Source of the DNA: Roseovarius faecimaris
GTDB taxonomy: Bacteria; Pseudomonadota; Alphaproteobacteria; Rhodobacterales; Rhodobacteraceae
Assembly: GCF_009762325.1 (NCBI RefSeq)
Contig: NZ_CP034348.1
Coordinates: forward strand, 2,176,501 to 2,240,500
Reading direction: 5' to 3'
Length of the DNA stretch: 64,000 nucleotides
The stretch's first letter is position 1; every line of letters starts with the position of its first letter. Position numbers and translations under genes: made by a program. The notes under the pieces were generated by a model, which saw only the letters and a program-made list of their open reading frames with translations, made no database searches and was not told where the DNA came from. This document shows positions 8,399-17,087 of this stretch, piece after piece.

Positions 8399-8961
8399 AA
8401 ATAGCCAACCTCTCCGCCCGGCTCGGCGGAGGTCTTGAGCAGGTTGAACGCGTAGTCCGAGACCGAGCGGAAACAGACGACCTGAACGCTGGTATCGGTC
8501 GGCATCCAGAAGGCGGCGGGCACCTGCGCCATGCGCGAGCGGCGGAAATCGCCCGGCCCGAAGGCCGCCGCCGACATGTCCACCGGCGAGATCTTGGCCA
8601 TCACCTCGCGCACCCCTGCCCCGTCAAGGTGGAACATGGCGCGCGCGTCGGACACGTTCACGGCAAGGAAATGCGTACCGGCCAGCGCCTCGTGCAGCTC
8701 GGTCAGTTTGGCATCGACCTCGGCGTAAGGCACGAAGAGCAACAGCTCGTCCGGGCTCATCCAGGCCACGCCGCTTTCGCCCTCATGCGCGATTTTGCGC
8801 TGTGCGGGCACGGCCTGACCGGTGGCGGCCTTCACGGCCTTCTTGAGCTTGGCGTCCGACAGATCGCCCCGCAGGGTGATCATGCCTTGCAGGCCCATCG
8901 CGCGGAGGCTGACGAAGCCTTCGTATTTCGCGCCGTTCAGCGGTGCCACTGCTTCAGACAT
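8395..8961 (-). CDS. soxG: Sarcosine oxidase, gamma subunit
   Basis: 188 residues with the SoxG pattern (R-D-L-S-D shift, V-S-D-A-R-A-M-F-H-L-D-G near residues 103-113, ending A-F-N-L-L-K-T-S-A). It is the last gene of the soxB-soxD-soxA-soxG operon, its start overlapping soxA by 8 bp. The gamma subunit packs against alpha in the cytosolic heterotetramer that oxidises sarcosine to glycine, transferring the methyl group as formaldehyde or 5,10-methylene-THF with release of H2O2. Its stop overlaps that of the convergent asparagine-synthetase-like gene by 4 bp. Confidence 0.9.
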   Translation of the reverse strand: MSEAVAPLNGAKYEGFVSLRAMGLQGMITLRGDLSDAKLKKAVKAATGQAVPAQRKIAHEGESGVAWMSPDELLLFVPYAEVDAKLTELHEALAGTHFLAVNVSDARAMFHLDGAGVREVMAKISPVDMSAAAFGPGDFRRSRMAQVPAAFWMPTDTSVQVVCFRSVSDYAFNLLKTSAEPGGEVGYF

Positions 8962-11900
8962 TCTGTTTCTCCCCGTCCTTGTCGTAGAAGACCTGATCGA
9001 CGATTTTTGCTTTGACCACGGTGCCGTCCACCTTGGGGAAGTCGATCACCTCGCCCATGCGGTCCGGCCCGTTATGCACCAGCCCCATCGCGATGCCGCG
9101 CTTGAGGGTGGGCGAGTAGTAGGTCGAGGTCACACGGCCCTGGGTGTTGCGCTGACCGTTTTCGTTGGTGCCCTCGGCCACGGCATAGGCGCCTTCCGGC
9201 AGGACCGAGCCGTCCACCGTTTCCAGCCCCACCAGCTTCCAGCGGTTGGGATCGGCCATATGGGTGCGTTCCTGCGCGCGTTTGCCCAGGTAATCCTCTT
9301 TCTTCTTCGAGATCGCCCACTGCATGTTCAGATCCTGCGGGATCACCGTGCCGTCGGTTTCGTCCCCGATCATGATGAAGCCCTTTTCGGCACGCATCAC
9401 GTGCAGGCCCTCGGTGCCATAGGTGGTGACATCGTATTTGGCCCCCACCGCCAGCAGATCATCCCAGAGCGCCCGGCCATAGGAGGCAGGCACCGCGATC
9501 TCATAGCTGAGTTCCCCCGAGAAGGAGATGCGGTAGGCCCGCGCCGGAATGCCATCGCCCAGCGTGATCTCCTTGAAGCTCATGAAGGGCAGTGCCTCGC
9601 CCGAGATGTCGTCCTTGGTCAGCGCCTCCAGCGCCTCACGCGCCTTGGGGCCGACCACGGCGATCTGGGCGTATTGCTCGGTCACGTTGGCGGTATAAAC
9701 CTTCCAGTCCCACCATTCGCATTGCAGCCAGTCTTCCATATGGCCATGGATGCTTTCGGCCCCGCCGGTGGTGGTGTGGCAGAGGAACGTGTCCTCATCC
9801 AGCCGCACCACAACGCCGTCGTCGATGAGAAAGCCGTTTTCGCCGCACATCAGGCCATAGCGGCATTTGCCGGGGGCCAGAGTGCTCATCATGTTGGTGT
9901 AGAGCATGTCGAGGAACTTGCCCGCATCCGGGCCCTTGACGATGATCTTGCCCAGGGTCGAGGCATCCAGCAGGGCCAGCGATTTGCGGGTTGTGTCGAT
10001 CTCGCGGATCACGGCGTCTTTCACGCTCTCGCCCTCTTGCGTGTAGCAATAGGGCCGCCGCCAGGCGCCCACGGGCTCGAACACAGCACCGTTTTCCTCG
10101 TGCCAGTCATGCAGCACGGTCTTGCGGATCGGCTGGAAGATCGGCCCACGCGCCTCACCCGCGATGGCCGACATTGAAATCGGCGTATAGGGCGGGCGGA
10201 AGGTGGTGGTGCCGGTCTGCGGGATCGGCTGGTTTAGCGCGTCCGACAGGATCGCGAGCCCGTTGATATTGCTGAGCTTGCCCTGATCGGTGGCCATGCC
10301 GAGCGTGGTGTAACGCTTGGCATGCTCGACGCTTTCATAGCCTTCGCGTGCGGCCAGCTGCACATCCGACACTTTCACGTCGTTCTGATAATCCAGCCAC
10401 GCTTTCATGCGCTTCTTATTGCCCGCCCCTTGCGGCATCAGCCAGATCGGCTGAATCGCGGCCTCGGCGACGGTGTGGCCTTCGGGGGCCGCGGACTTCT
10501 TCGGCTTCATGCCAGCAGCCTTGGCAGCGGCTTGGCCAGCGGCATGGGCATCGGTCAGAACCGCACCCAGACCGAGGTGGCCATTGGCGATGCCTGCGGG
10601 GATCACGAAAGCTTCCCCGGCGTCACCTGTCGGTGCTTTATCCACATCCGGGCGGAAACACGCCTGTGCCTCGTCCCAGATCAGCTTGCCGCCGCAATGC
10701 GACCAAAGGTGCACGACCGGCGACCAGCCACCCGACATGGCCACGGCGTCACAGGCGATTTCCTCCAGTACAGCGCCTTCGCCGGCCTGGCTGCAAATCT
10801 GCACACCGGTCACGCGCTTGCCGCCCTTCACCCCGGCGATGCCGTGGCCCATGACCACGCGCAGCCCCAGCGCCTTGGCTTCGGCCATCAGCGCGCTGTC
10901 CTCGGGCAGGACCCGGGCGTCGATGATCGCGGGAACGTCAAGCCCTTGTTGTTTCAGCACAATCGCGGTGCGATAGGCGTCATCATTGTTGGTCACAACC
11001 ACCGTGCGATCGCCGCAGGAGACGCCGAAATTGACCACGTAATCGCGAATGGCAGAGGCCAGCATCACACCCGGCACGTCATTCCCGGCAAAGCTGAGCG
11101 GGCGTTCGATGGCACCCGTTGCGGTGATCGTCTGCTTGGCGCGGATGCGCCAAAGGCGGTGGCGCGGGCCTTTCGCATCGGGTTGATGATCGTTCACCCG
11201 CTCATAGCCCAGCACATAGCCGTGGTCGTAAACGCCTGCGCCCATGCACCGGCTGCGCAGGGTCACGTTTGGCATTTCCTGAAGTTCGCTCAGGATTTTC
11301 TGAACAAACTTATCCACAGGCTCGCCGTCCACTTCGCCACCATCCACCATGGCGCGACCGCCCCAGTCGGAGGTCTGCTCGATCACAAGCACCTTGGCGC
11401 CAGCCTCGCCCGCGGCCTTGGCGGCCTGAAGCCCGGCCACGCCGCCGCCGATCACCAGAACATCGACGAAGGCATAGAAATGCTCATACCGGTCCTGATC
11501 GCGGTCGCGGGGGGCTTTGCCCAGGCCCGCGGATTGACGGATGAAGGGTTCATACACATGCTTCCAGAACGGGCGCGGATGGATGAACATCTTGTAGTAG
11601 AAACCCGCGGGCAGGAAGCGGCCCAGATGCTTGTTGATGCCGCCCACGTCAAACTCAAGGCTGGGCCAGTGGTTCTGCGAGGTGCAGGTCAGCCCGTCAT
11701 AAAGCTCGGTCGTGGTGGCGCGCTGGTTCGGCTCAAAGCGCGAGCCCTCGCCCATGTTGAAAAGCGCGTTCGGCTCTTCGGCCCCCGACGCCACGATGCC
11801 GCGCGGGCGGTGGTATTTGAAGGACCGGCCCACGAGCATCTGGTCATTGGCCAGAAGGGCGGAAGCGAGCGTGTCGCCCTCGCGGCCCTGCAGGCGCTTG

Positions 11901-11971
11901 CCGTTGAAGGTGAAATGAACGGTTTTGCTGCGGTCGATCAGGCGACCGCCATCGGCCAGACGCGTGCTCAT
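8954..11971 (-). CDS. soxA: Sarcosine oxidase, alpha subunit
   Basis: 1005 residues, the normal length for SoxA. In order: an N-terminal ferredoxin-like domain (about 15-110), an FAD/NAD-binding domain with V-I-G-G-G-V-A-G-L-Q-A-A near residue 173, and a C-terminal GcvT-like folate domain from about 610 to 1000 (L-D-A-S-T-L-G-K-I-I-V-K-G-P-D-A-G, then T-Y-G-T-E-G-L-H-V-M-R-A-E-K-G). The subunit binds NAD+ and tetrahydrofolate and takes the one-carbon group from the flavin site in SoxB. Its start overlaps the soxD stop by 4 bp. Together with the dimethylglycine-dehydrogenase-like gene at 35.4 kb it suggests full glycine betaine demethylation. Confidence 0.95.
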   Translation of the reverse strand: MSTRLADGGRLIDRSKTVHFTFNGKRLQGREGDTLASALLANDQMLVGRSFKYHRPRGIVASGAEEPNALFNMGEGSRFEPNQRATTTELYDGLTCTSQNHWPSLEFDVGGINKHLGRFLPAGFYYKMFIHPRPFWKHVYEPFIRQSAGLGKAPRDRDQDRYEHFYAFVDVLVIGGGVAGLQAAKAAGEAGAKVLVIEQTSDWGGRAMVDGGEVDGEPVDKFVQKILSELQEMPNVTLRSRCMGAGVYDHGYVLGYERVNDHQPDAKGPRHRLWRIRAKQTITATGAIERPLSFAGNDVPGVMLASAIRDYVVNFGVSCGDRTVVVTNNDDAYRTAIVLKQQGLDVPAIIDARVLPEDSALMAEAKALGLRVVMGHGIAGVKGGKRVTGVQICSQAGEGAVLEEIACDAVAMSGGWSPVVHLWSHCGGKLIWDEAQACFRPDVDKAPTGDAGEAFVIPAGIANGHLGLGAVLTDAHAAGQAAAKAAGMKPKKSAAPEGHTVAEAAIQPIWLMPQGAGNKKRMKAWLDYQNDVKVSDVQLAAREGYESVEHAKRYTTLGMATDQGKLSNINGLAILSDALNQPIPQTGTTTFRPPYTPISMSAIAGEARGPIFQPIRKTVLHDWHEENGAVFEPVGAWRRPYCYTQEGESVKDAVIREIDTTRKSLALLDASTLGKIIVKGPDAGKFLDMLYTNMMSTLAPGKCRYGLMCGENGFLIDDGVVVRLDEDTFLCHTTTGGAESIHGHMEDWLQCEWWDWKVYTANVTEQYAQIAVVGPKAREALEALTKDDISGEALPFMSFKEITLGDGIPARAYRISFSGELSYEIAVPASYGRALWDDLLAVGAKYDVTTYGTEGLHVMRAEKGFIMIGDETDGTVIPQDLNMQWAISKKKEDYLGKRAQERTHMADPNRWKLVGLETVDGSVLPEGAYAVAEGTNENGQRNTQGRVTSTYYSPTLKRGIAMGLVHNGPDRMGEVIDFPKVDGTVVKAKIVDQVFYDKDGEKQNV

Positions 11972-12297
11972 GAAAACTCTCTCCAGCTCCAGCCCGGCAC
12001 CTTGGCCGAGATTTTGTCCTTGATCTCTTGCGGCGGCTCGGTGGTCTGGGCGCTATAGGTGCCATAGACCTCCATCGTCACGGTGTTCCGCGCGGCCAGA
12101 AACCACTTGCCGCAGCCATTGGCATGGCGCCAGCGTTCCAGATGCACGCCTTTGGGGTTCTCTTTCATGAAGAGATAGTCGTGAAACTGGTCATCGGTCG
12201 AGCCGGGGCCGAAACGCTTCAGATGCGCCTCGCCGCCAGCGGCAAATTCGGTTTCTTCGCCGCGCACGCCGCAGCAGGGGCAGTCGAGGATCAGCAT
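11968..12297 (-). CDS. soxD: Sarcosine oxidase, delta subunit
   Basis: 109 residues starting M-L-I-L-D-C-P-C-C-G. The zinc ligands expected from the Corynebacterium and Stenotrophomonas structures are present: Cys6, Cys9, His58 and Cys62 (R-H-A-N-G-C-G-K-W-F). The start at 12297 has GGAGG seven bases upstream; the longer open frame to 12348 runs into the upstream palindromes. The stop overlaps soxA by 4 bp. It is a small structural subunit of the tetramer. Confidence 0.93.
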   Translation of the reverse strand: MLILDCPCCGVRGEETEFAAGGEAHLKRFGPGSTDDQFHDYLFMKENPKGVHLERWRHANGCGKWFLAARNTVTMEVYGTYSAQTTEPPQEIKDKISAKVPGWSWREFS

Positions 12298-12320
12298 GAG
12301 GTGCCTCCGGTGATTTGAGC

Positions 12321-12346
12321 GCCAAGAAAATGCACATTTTCTTGGC
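12321..12346. repeat. Perfect 12-bp-arm palindrome between soxD and the small ORF
   Basis: GCCAAGAAAATG and its exact complement CATTTTCTTGGC flank a 2-base centre. It abuts a second palindrome at 12346-12367, and outer GCGCCA/TGGCGC bases (from 12319 and 12363) can pair around both, giving a three-armed structure. There is no T-run on the minus strand beyond it, so a plain terminator is unlikely. It may be a dispersed intergenic repeat or an mRNA processing/stability element that splits the sox transcript. Confidence 0.7.
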
Positions 12347-12367
12347 AAAATTCTGCGCAGAATTTTG
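12346..12367. repeat. Second perfect palindrome, CAAAATTCTGC/GCAGAATTTTG
   Basis: Two 11-base arms meet with no spacer. It touches the previous palindrome at base 12346. The AAAATTCTGCGCAGAATTTT core recalls palindromes that recur between genes in roseobacter genomes (from memory, not searched). Confidence 0.7.
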
Positions 12368-12444
12368 GCGCGCCCATGGCTGACGACACGCCAAAGGCGG
12401 ACGCCGAACGACGCCCGCCTTGCAGGTTTTCCACGAGGATCTGG

Positions 12445-12681
12445 TTAGTCGACGAGCGTGCCGGTTTGCGGCAGCGCTGCATTTTCATCGGGCACGGCGA
12501 CAGGCTCCGCCCCTGCCCCGCCGGGATGCGGCACGGTTGTGGCCATGTTGCCGAACGCCCCGATGAGGACGAGCAGACCAAGCCCCGCGATGGCCGCGAG
12601 AACCCAGAAGAGGCCCGAGCCGGAGCCGCTGCCAGCGAGGTGGTTCGGCGGGTAGGACCGCGATTGATGGAAGTCGGACAT
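12445..12681 (-). CDS. Small one-helix membrane protein in the sox operon
   Basis: 78 residues: a Ser/His/Pro-rich start, a Gly/Ser hinge, one hydrophobic helix (G-L-F-W-V-L-A-A-I-A-G-L-G-L-L-V-L-I, about residues 23-40) and a Pro/Ala-rich acidic tail. A good AAGGAG-type site (CAGAAAGGAG) precedes the ATG at 12681. It lies between soxB and soxD in the same direction, 147 bp from soxD. I know no function. The position suggests co-expression with sarcosine oxidase, perhaps membrane attachment of the complex (inference). Confidence 0.65.
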   Translation of the reverse strand: MSDFHQSRSYPPNHLAGSGSGSGLFWVLAAIAGLGLLVLIGAFGNMATTVPHPGGAGAEPVAVPDENAALPQTGTLVD

Positions 12682-12847
12682 GAGGGATACTCCTTTCTGA
12701 GGTGCAGAAAGGATGAGGCTTCAGCCCCCGCCCGTGAAGACTGAGCGGAAATCCCCCGGCGATCTGAGCCGATCCCTGCGCGTTCTGCGGATCGCCCTGC
12801 GCCGGTTTCCGCCAAGAGCGGAATTTGAGGAAAATGGCAGGGACGCA

Positions 12848-14092
12848 TCAGTGCGCCACCCCCGCGGCGACGCTTTCGTCGATGAAGCGGCCTTCCTTGA
12901 AGCGGTCGAGGCTGAACGCGTCGCAGAGCGGCGAATGCCCCTTGGCCATCAGTTCGGCAAAGCCCCAGCCCGAGCCGGGGATCGCCTTGAACCCGCCGGT
13001 GCCCCAGCCGGAGTTGATGAAGATGTTCTCCACCGGTGTTTTGCTGAGGATCGGAGAGCGGTCGCCGGTCACGTCCACGATCCCGCCCCATTGGCGCAGC
13101 ATCTTGAGGCGGGCGACCATCGGGAAGGTCTCGATCAGGGCGCGCACGGTTTCCTCGATATGGTGGAAGCTGCCGCGCTGCGTAAAGGCGTTATGCCCGT
13201 CGGTGCCGCCGCCGATGACCATCTCACCCTTGTCGGACTGGCTCATGTAGCCATGCACCGTGTTGGCCATGACGACGCAATCCATGCAGGGCTTGATCGG
13301 CTCGGAGACAAGCGCCTGAAGCGGCACGCTCTCGATCGGCAGACGGAAGCCCGCCATGCCCGCCACGTCGCCCGAATGGCCCGCAACGACGATGCCCAGC
13401 TTGTCGCAGTCGATATCGCCCTTGGAGGTGGTGACACCCACAACCTTGCCGCCTTCGTTGCGAATGCCCGTCACTTCGCATTTCTGGATCACATGCATGC
13501 CCATGTCGGAGCACGCCCGCGCATAGCCCCAGGCCACCGCATCGTGCCGCGCGGTACCGCCGCGCGCCTGCCAGAGCCCGCCGAGGACCGGGTAACGCGG
13601 GCCTTCGAGGTTGATGATCGGCACGATTTCCTTGACCCGCGCGGGGCTGATAAACTCGGTCTTCACGCCTTGCAAAGCATTGGCATGCGCGGTGCGCTTG
13701 TAGCCGCGCACCTCATGTTCGGTCTGGGCCAGCATGATCACGCCACGGGGGCTGAACATCACGTTATAGTTCAGGTCCTGGCTCATCGTCTCGTAAAGGC
13801 TGCGCGCCTTTTCATAGATCGCCGCCGAAGGATCCTGCAGGTAGTTGGAACGGATGATCGTGGTGTTCCGGCCGGTGTTGCCGCCGCCAAGCCAGCCTTT
13901 TTCCAGGATCGCCACGTTTTTGATGCCGTGGTTCTTGCCCAGGTAATAGGCGGTGGCCAGGCCATGCCCGCCGGCGCCGATGATGATGGCGTCGTATTTT
14001 TTCTTCGGCTCGGGCGAGGCCCAGGCGCGCTCCCAGCCGGTGTGATAGCGGGCGGCTTCTCGGGCGATGGCAAAGGCGGAATAACGTCTCAT
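12848..14092 (-). CDS. soxB: Sarcosine oxidase, beta subunit
   Basis: 414 residues. The FAD-binding motif I-I-I-G-A-G-G-H-G-L-A-T-A-Y-Y-L sits near residue 37, and G-G-T-A-R-H-D-A-V-A-W carries the His expected to hold covalent FMN. The C-terminus has the usual I-N-S-G-W-G-T-G-G-F-K-A-I-P-G-S-G segment. SoxB performs the oxidation of sarcosine. It is the first gene of the operon; promoter signals should lie in 14093-14308, a 216-bp gap shared with the divergent ccmI gene, but I see no convincing operator. Confidence 0.95.
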   Translation of the reverse strand: MRRYSAFAIAREAARYHTGWERAWASPEPKKKYDAIIIGAGGHGLATAYYLGKNHGIKNVAILEKGWLGGGNTGRNTTIIRSNYLQDPSAAIYEKARSLYETMSQDLNYNVMFSPRGVIMLAQTEHEVRGYKRTAHANALQGVKTEFISPARVKEIVPIINLEGPRYPVLGGLWQARGGTARHDAVAWGYARACSDMGMHVIQKCEVTGIRNEGGKVVGVTTSKGDIDCDKLGIVVAGHSGDVAGMAGFRLPIESVPLQALVSEPIKPCMDCVVMANTVHGYMSQSDKGEMVIGGGTDGHNAFTQRGSFHHIEETVRALIETFPMVARLKMLRQWGGIVDVTGDRSPILSKTPVENIFINSGWGTGGFKAIPGSGWGFAELMAKGHSPLCDAFSLDRFKEGRFIDESVAAGVAH

Positions 14093-14308
14093 GGCGCTCT
14101 CGGAATAATGGCGTGGAATCGCAGGGCGTTCGCGATGCTCTCATATGCGCCGGATTGGCCGGAAAGAGGACATGATGCGCGGCAAAAAACGCACAGATTG
14201 CGACATTAGTGACAACGCGCCCCCTGCCCCGTGCAGATGTGCTGCTTTGTCCCTTTTTTCCGGCGCATGGCAGGGCTAGATGAGGGGGACGGACGTAAGG
14301 AAGACGAC

Positions 14309-15565
14309 ATGATTTTCTGGCTCATCATTCTGGTCATGGGGCTCTGTGTGGCGGCGGTGATCGCGCGCGCGGTCCTGACGGGGCGCACCGGGGCGATCAC
14401 GCCCGCGGCCTATGATTTGCAGGTGTATCGCGACCAGCTCAAGGAGGTGGAGCGCGATCTGGCGCGCGGGGTGCTGACGCCGGAGGAGGCCGAGCGCCTC
14501 AAGGTCGAGGTGTCGCGGCGTATTCTGGCAGCCGACGCCCAGGCCCGCGAGGGTGGCGAGAGCGGCGGGCAACCGCAGGCCGTCAGTCAGGTGCTTGCCG
14601 GTCTGCTGGTGCTCGTGCTGATCGGTGGGGCTGGATTTGTCTATTCCCAGATCGGCGGTGTGGTCGCGACCGAGAGCTTCCCCGAGCCCTATCGCGACCT
14701 GCCGATCGAAGCGCGCCTGGCCCGCTCGGAAGAGCTGCGCGCGAACCGGCTGAGCCAGGCCGATGCCGTGGCCGAGGCGGCGGACCTGCCCGAACTGCCG
14801 CGCCCGGAGATCGATCCCAGTTACCAGGAGCTTATGGAGAAGCTGCGCGACACCGTTGCGGAGCGGCCCGATGATGCCGAAGGGCTGAGCCTGCTGGCGC
14901 GCAACGAGGCGCGGATCGGCAATGTGGAGGCGGCGATTGCCGCGCAGGAAAAGCTGCTTGCGCTTCTGGGCGACGAGGCATCCGCCAATGAACACGCGTT
15001 TTATGCCGATCAGCTGATCGTCGCGGCGGGCGGGTATGTGTCGCAGGAGGCGCGCGAGGTGTTGCGCACGGCCCTTGAGCGCAATCCGAGAGAGCCCATC
15101 GCCCGCTATTACCTGGCGCAATATTTCCTGCAGGTGGACCGGCCCGATGCGGCCTTCCGCACGATGGAGGCGCTGTTGAATGACAGCACGCCCGATGCGC
15201 CCTGGCTGCCGCTGCTGCGCCGTCAGATCGAGGATGTGGCCTGGCGCGCGGGGGTCGAATATCAACTGCCGCCCACCGCGGAAATGCCCGGCCCCGATGC
15301 CGCCGCCATGGCCGCCGCCGAAGATATGACCGCAGAGGACCGTCAGGCGATGATCGAAGGCATGGTCGCGCAGCTGTCGTACCGGCTGGCCACCGAAGGC
15401 GGGACAGCGCAGGAATGGGCCCGGCTCATCCGCGCGCTGGCTGTGATCGGCAAGGCCGAGCAGGCAGAGGCGATCTGGCAGGAGGCCGAGACGATCTTTG
15501 GCGGGCGTGAAGAGGAACTGGCGCTGATCCGGGCCGCCGCCGCCGATGCAGGGCTGGGCGAGTGA
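14309..15565 (+). CDS. ccmI: Cytochrome c biogenesis protein CcmI
   Basis: 418 residues. Two N-terminal membrane helices (residues 1-22 and about 93-113) flank a cytoplasmic loop with the CcmI signature (Y-R-D-Q-L-K-E-V-E-R-D-L-A-R-G, then E-A-E-R-L-K-V-E-V-S-R-R-I-L). A large periplasmic TPR-like part follows. CcmI holds apocytochrome c for haem ligation by CcmF/H. AAGGAAG seven bases before the ATG at 14309 sets the start, and an earlier in-frame ATG lacks one. It overlaps ruvX by 4 bp. No other ccm gene is in the window. Confidence 0.9.
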   Translation: MIFWLIILVMGLCVAAVIARAVLTGRTGAITPAAYDLQVYRDQLKEVERDLARGVLTPEEAERLKVEVSRRILAADAQAREGGESGGQPQAVSQVLAGLLVLVLIGGAGFVYSQIGGVVATESFPEPYRDLPIEARLARSEELRANRLSQADAVAEAADLPELPRPEIDPSYQELMEKLRDTVAERPDDAEGLSLLARNEARIGNVEAAIAAQEKLLALLGDEASANEHAFYADQLIVAAGGYVSQEAREVLRTALERNPREPIARYYLAQYFLQVDRPDAAFRTMEALLNDSTPDAPWLPLLRRQIEDVAWRAGVEYQLPPTAEMPGPDAAAMAAAEDMTAEDRQAMIEGMVAQLSYRLATEGGTAQEWARLIRALAVIGKAEQAEAIWQEAETIFGGREEELALIRAAAADAGLGE

Positions 15566-16038
15566 CATTCGACGACATCGAAGGCTTTGCCGCCGCCCTG
15601 CCCCCGACGGGCGCCCTGATGGGGCTGGACCTGGGGGACAAGACCATCGGCGTGGCAGTTTCGGACGGGTTGCGCGGTGTCGCCTCGCCGTTCGAGACGA
15701 TCCGGCGGCGCAAATTCGGGCTTGATGCCGCGCGGCTGATGGAGATCACGGGCGAGCGCGCGGTCGTGGGCCTGGTGCTGGGGCTGCCGCGCAACATGGA
15801 TGGCTCGGAAGGCCCGCGGTGTCAGTCCACCCGCGCTTTCGCGCGCAATCTGGAGCGACTGACAGACCTGCCCATCGGCTTCTGGGACGAGCGTTTGTCC
15901 ACCGTGGCCGCCGAGCGCGCGCTTCTGGAGGCGGATGCGTCCCGAAAACGTCGCGCCGAGGTTATCGACAATATCGCCGCCTCCTATATCCTTCAGGGTG
16001 TACTGGACCGCCTGCGACATATGAAAGATGCGCTATGA
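15562..16038 (+). CDS. ruvX: Holliday junction resolvase-like RuvX/YqgF
   Basis: 158 residues with the YqgF fold: L-M-G-L-D-L-G-D-K-T-I-G-V-A-V-S-D (acidic catalytic Asp near 22), V-L-G-L-P-R-N-M-D-G-S, F-W-D-E-R-L-S-T, and D-N-I-A-A-S-Y-I-L-Q at the end. The family acts in pre-16S rRNA 5'-end maturation and has been proposed as a resolvase. The start is GTG at 15562, inside GTGA that also contains the ccmI stop, so translation is coupled. Confidence 0.9.
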   Translation: MTFDDIEGFAAALPPTGALMGLDLGDKTIGVAVSDGLRGVASPFETIRRRKFGLDAARLMEITGERAVVGLVLGLPRNMDGSEGPRCQSTRAFARNLERLTDLPIGFWDERLSTVAAERALLEADASRKRRAEVIDNIAASYILQGVLDRLRHMKDAL

Positions 16039-16277
16039 ATGATGAAACCGTCTGGCAACGGGCCGAAATCGAAAGCCCCTGCGTGCGCATTTGCGTGGTC
16101 CATCCCGAGGCGCGGATCTGCACCGGCTGTTACCGGAGCATCGATGAGATCGGGCGCTGGTCGAAGATGAGCCCGGACGAGCGGCGCGAGATCATGGCCG
16201 CCCTGCCCGACCGGGCCTCGATGCTGCGCAAGCGGCGTGGCGGACGCGCGGCGCGGATGGCGCGCGGGCAGCAGTAG
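16035..16277 (+). CDS. DUF1289 family cysteine-rich small protein
   Basis: 80 residues. Four Cys lie in S-P-C-V-R-I-C-V-V-H-P and I-C-T-G-C-Y-R, the DUF1289 pattern that probably binds metal, followed by the W-S-K-M-S-P-D-E-R family motif and a basic Arg-rich tail. The ATG at 16035 overlaps the ruvX stop in ATGA. The molecular role of DUF1289 is unknown to me. Confidence 0.85.
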   Translation: MNDETVWQRAEIESPCVRICVVHPEARICTGCYRSIDEIGRWSKMSPDERREIMAALPDRASMLRKRRGGRAARMARGQQ

Positions 16278-16298
16278 CGGGGTCTTTCGTCGCCCCTG

Positions 16299-17087
16299 TC
16301 AGGGCGCCTCAAGCCAGTCGCGCGTGCCGGGTGCACATTCCGGACGAAAATAGGCGATCATGCGTCCGGCCGGTTCGGCCTCGGCCCCCTGCCCCCAGGG
16401 GGCCACACCATGCAGCGTGTGACGGTGAATGAGCGTGGCCTCGCCGGGGCGGGCGGGCAGTTCGATCCTCGCGCAGGTATCGAACACCTCGCGGCGGGCC
16501 TCCTGATAGCGGGCGGTCAGGTCCGTGTCGGCCCAGGCGCTTTCGGGCAGGTCAGCCAGCACCTCATGAAACAGCGCGCGCATGATATGGTGCGAGCCGT
16601 CCCAGACCACCAGCGGGCTCGCGTCAGCGCTGGCCTCGGTCAGCGGCAGGCCAAGGATGTAGGCATGCCGTTCTTTCAGCATGCGTTCCCGGTTGGGCCC
16701 GGCGGGCAGGAGCCCGTCCACATGCGCCGCATCCCGTTTCAGCCGATAGCCAAAGGCCGCCTCGCCTTCGCCGGTGCGCGGCTTGGGGTAGCCCGGATAG
16801 ATGATCGAGACCTGCGCGCGGTGCAGGGCCAGGGCGCCATAGAGCGCCGTGGCCGCCGCATAGGCCGAACCGGTCAGAGGGCCGGATCCCGCCACGGCCC
16901 CGGCGGCATCATTTTCCAGAGCATCGACACCGACAAACCAGGTGCCCTCGCATTGCAGCCATTCGGCGCGCTGCGCCGGGTCGCGCGCGGCCGCTTCGGC
17001 CACGGGGCGCGCGGCCCTGACCCATTCCGTGACAGCAGGCTCAACCGGCCAATGCGCCCAGCCCCGCTCGAGCAGCGCCGCTACCAT
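16299..17087 (-). CDS. Putative Fe(II)/2-oxoglutarate dioxygenase-like protein
   Basis: 262 residues. A-H-V-D-G-L (near residue 133) and a later H-R-H-T-L-H-G-V-A-P-W (near 227) fit the H-x-D...H facial triad of phytanoyl-CoA-hydroxylase-type oxygenases, with Arg about 13 residues downstream (A-G-R-M-I-A-Y-F-R) as a likely 2-oxoglutarate anchor. The substrate is unknown. The start at 17087 lies within the end of the upstream permease gene (7-bp overlap), implying coupling. Confidence 0.6.
   Translation of the reverse strand: MVAALLERGWAHWPVEPAVTEWVRAARPVAEAAARDPAQRAEWLQCEGTWFVGVDALENDAAGAVAGSGPLTGSAYAAATALYGALALHRAQVSIIYPGYPKPRTGEGEAAFGYRLKRDAAHVDGLLPAGPNRERMLKERHAYILGLPLTEASADASPLVVWDGSHHIMRALFHEVLADLPESAWADTDLTARYQEARREVFDTCARIELPARPGEATLIHRHTLHGVAPWGQGAEAEPAGRMIAYFRPECAPGTRDWLEAP

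Noticed and set aside
10322..12058. 578-codon plus-strand open frame
   Set aside because: Antisense to soxA; the soxA reading is unmistakable.
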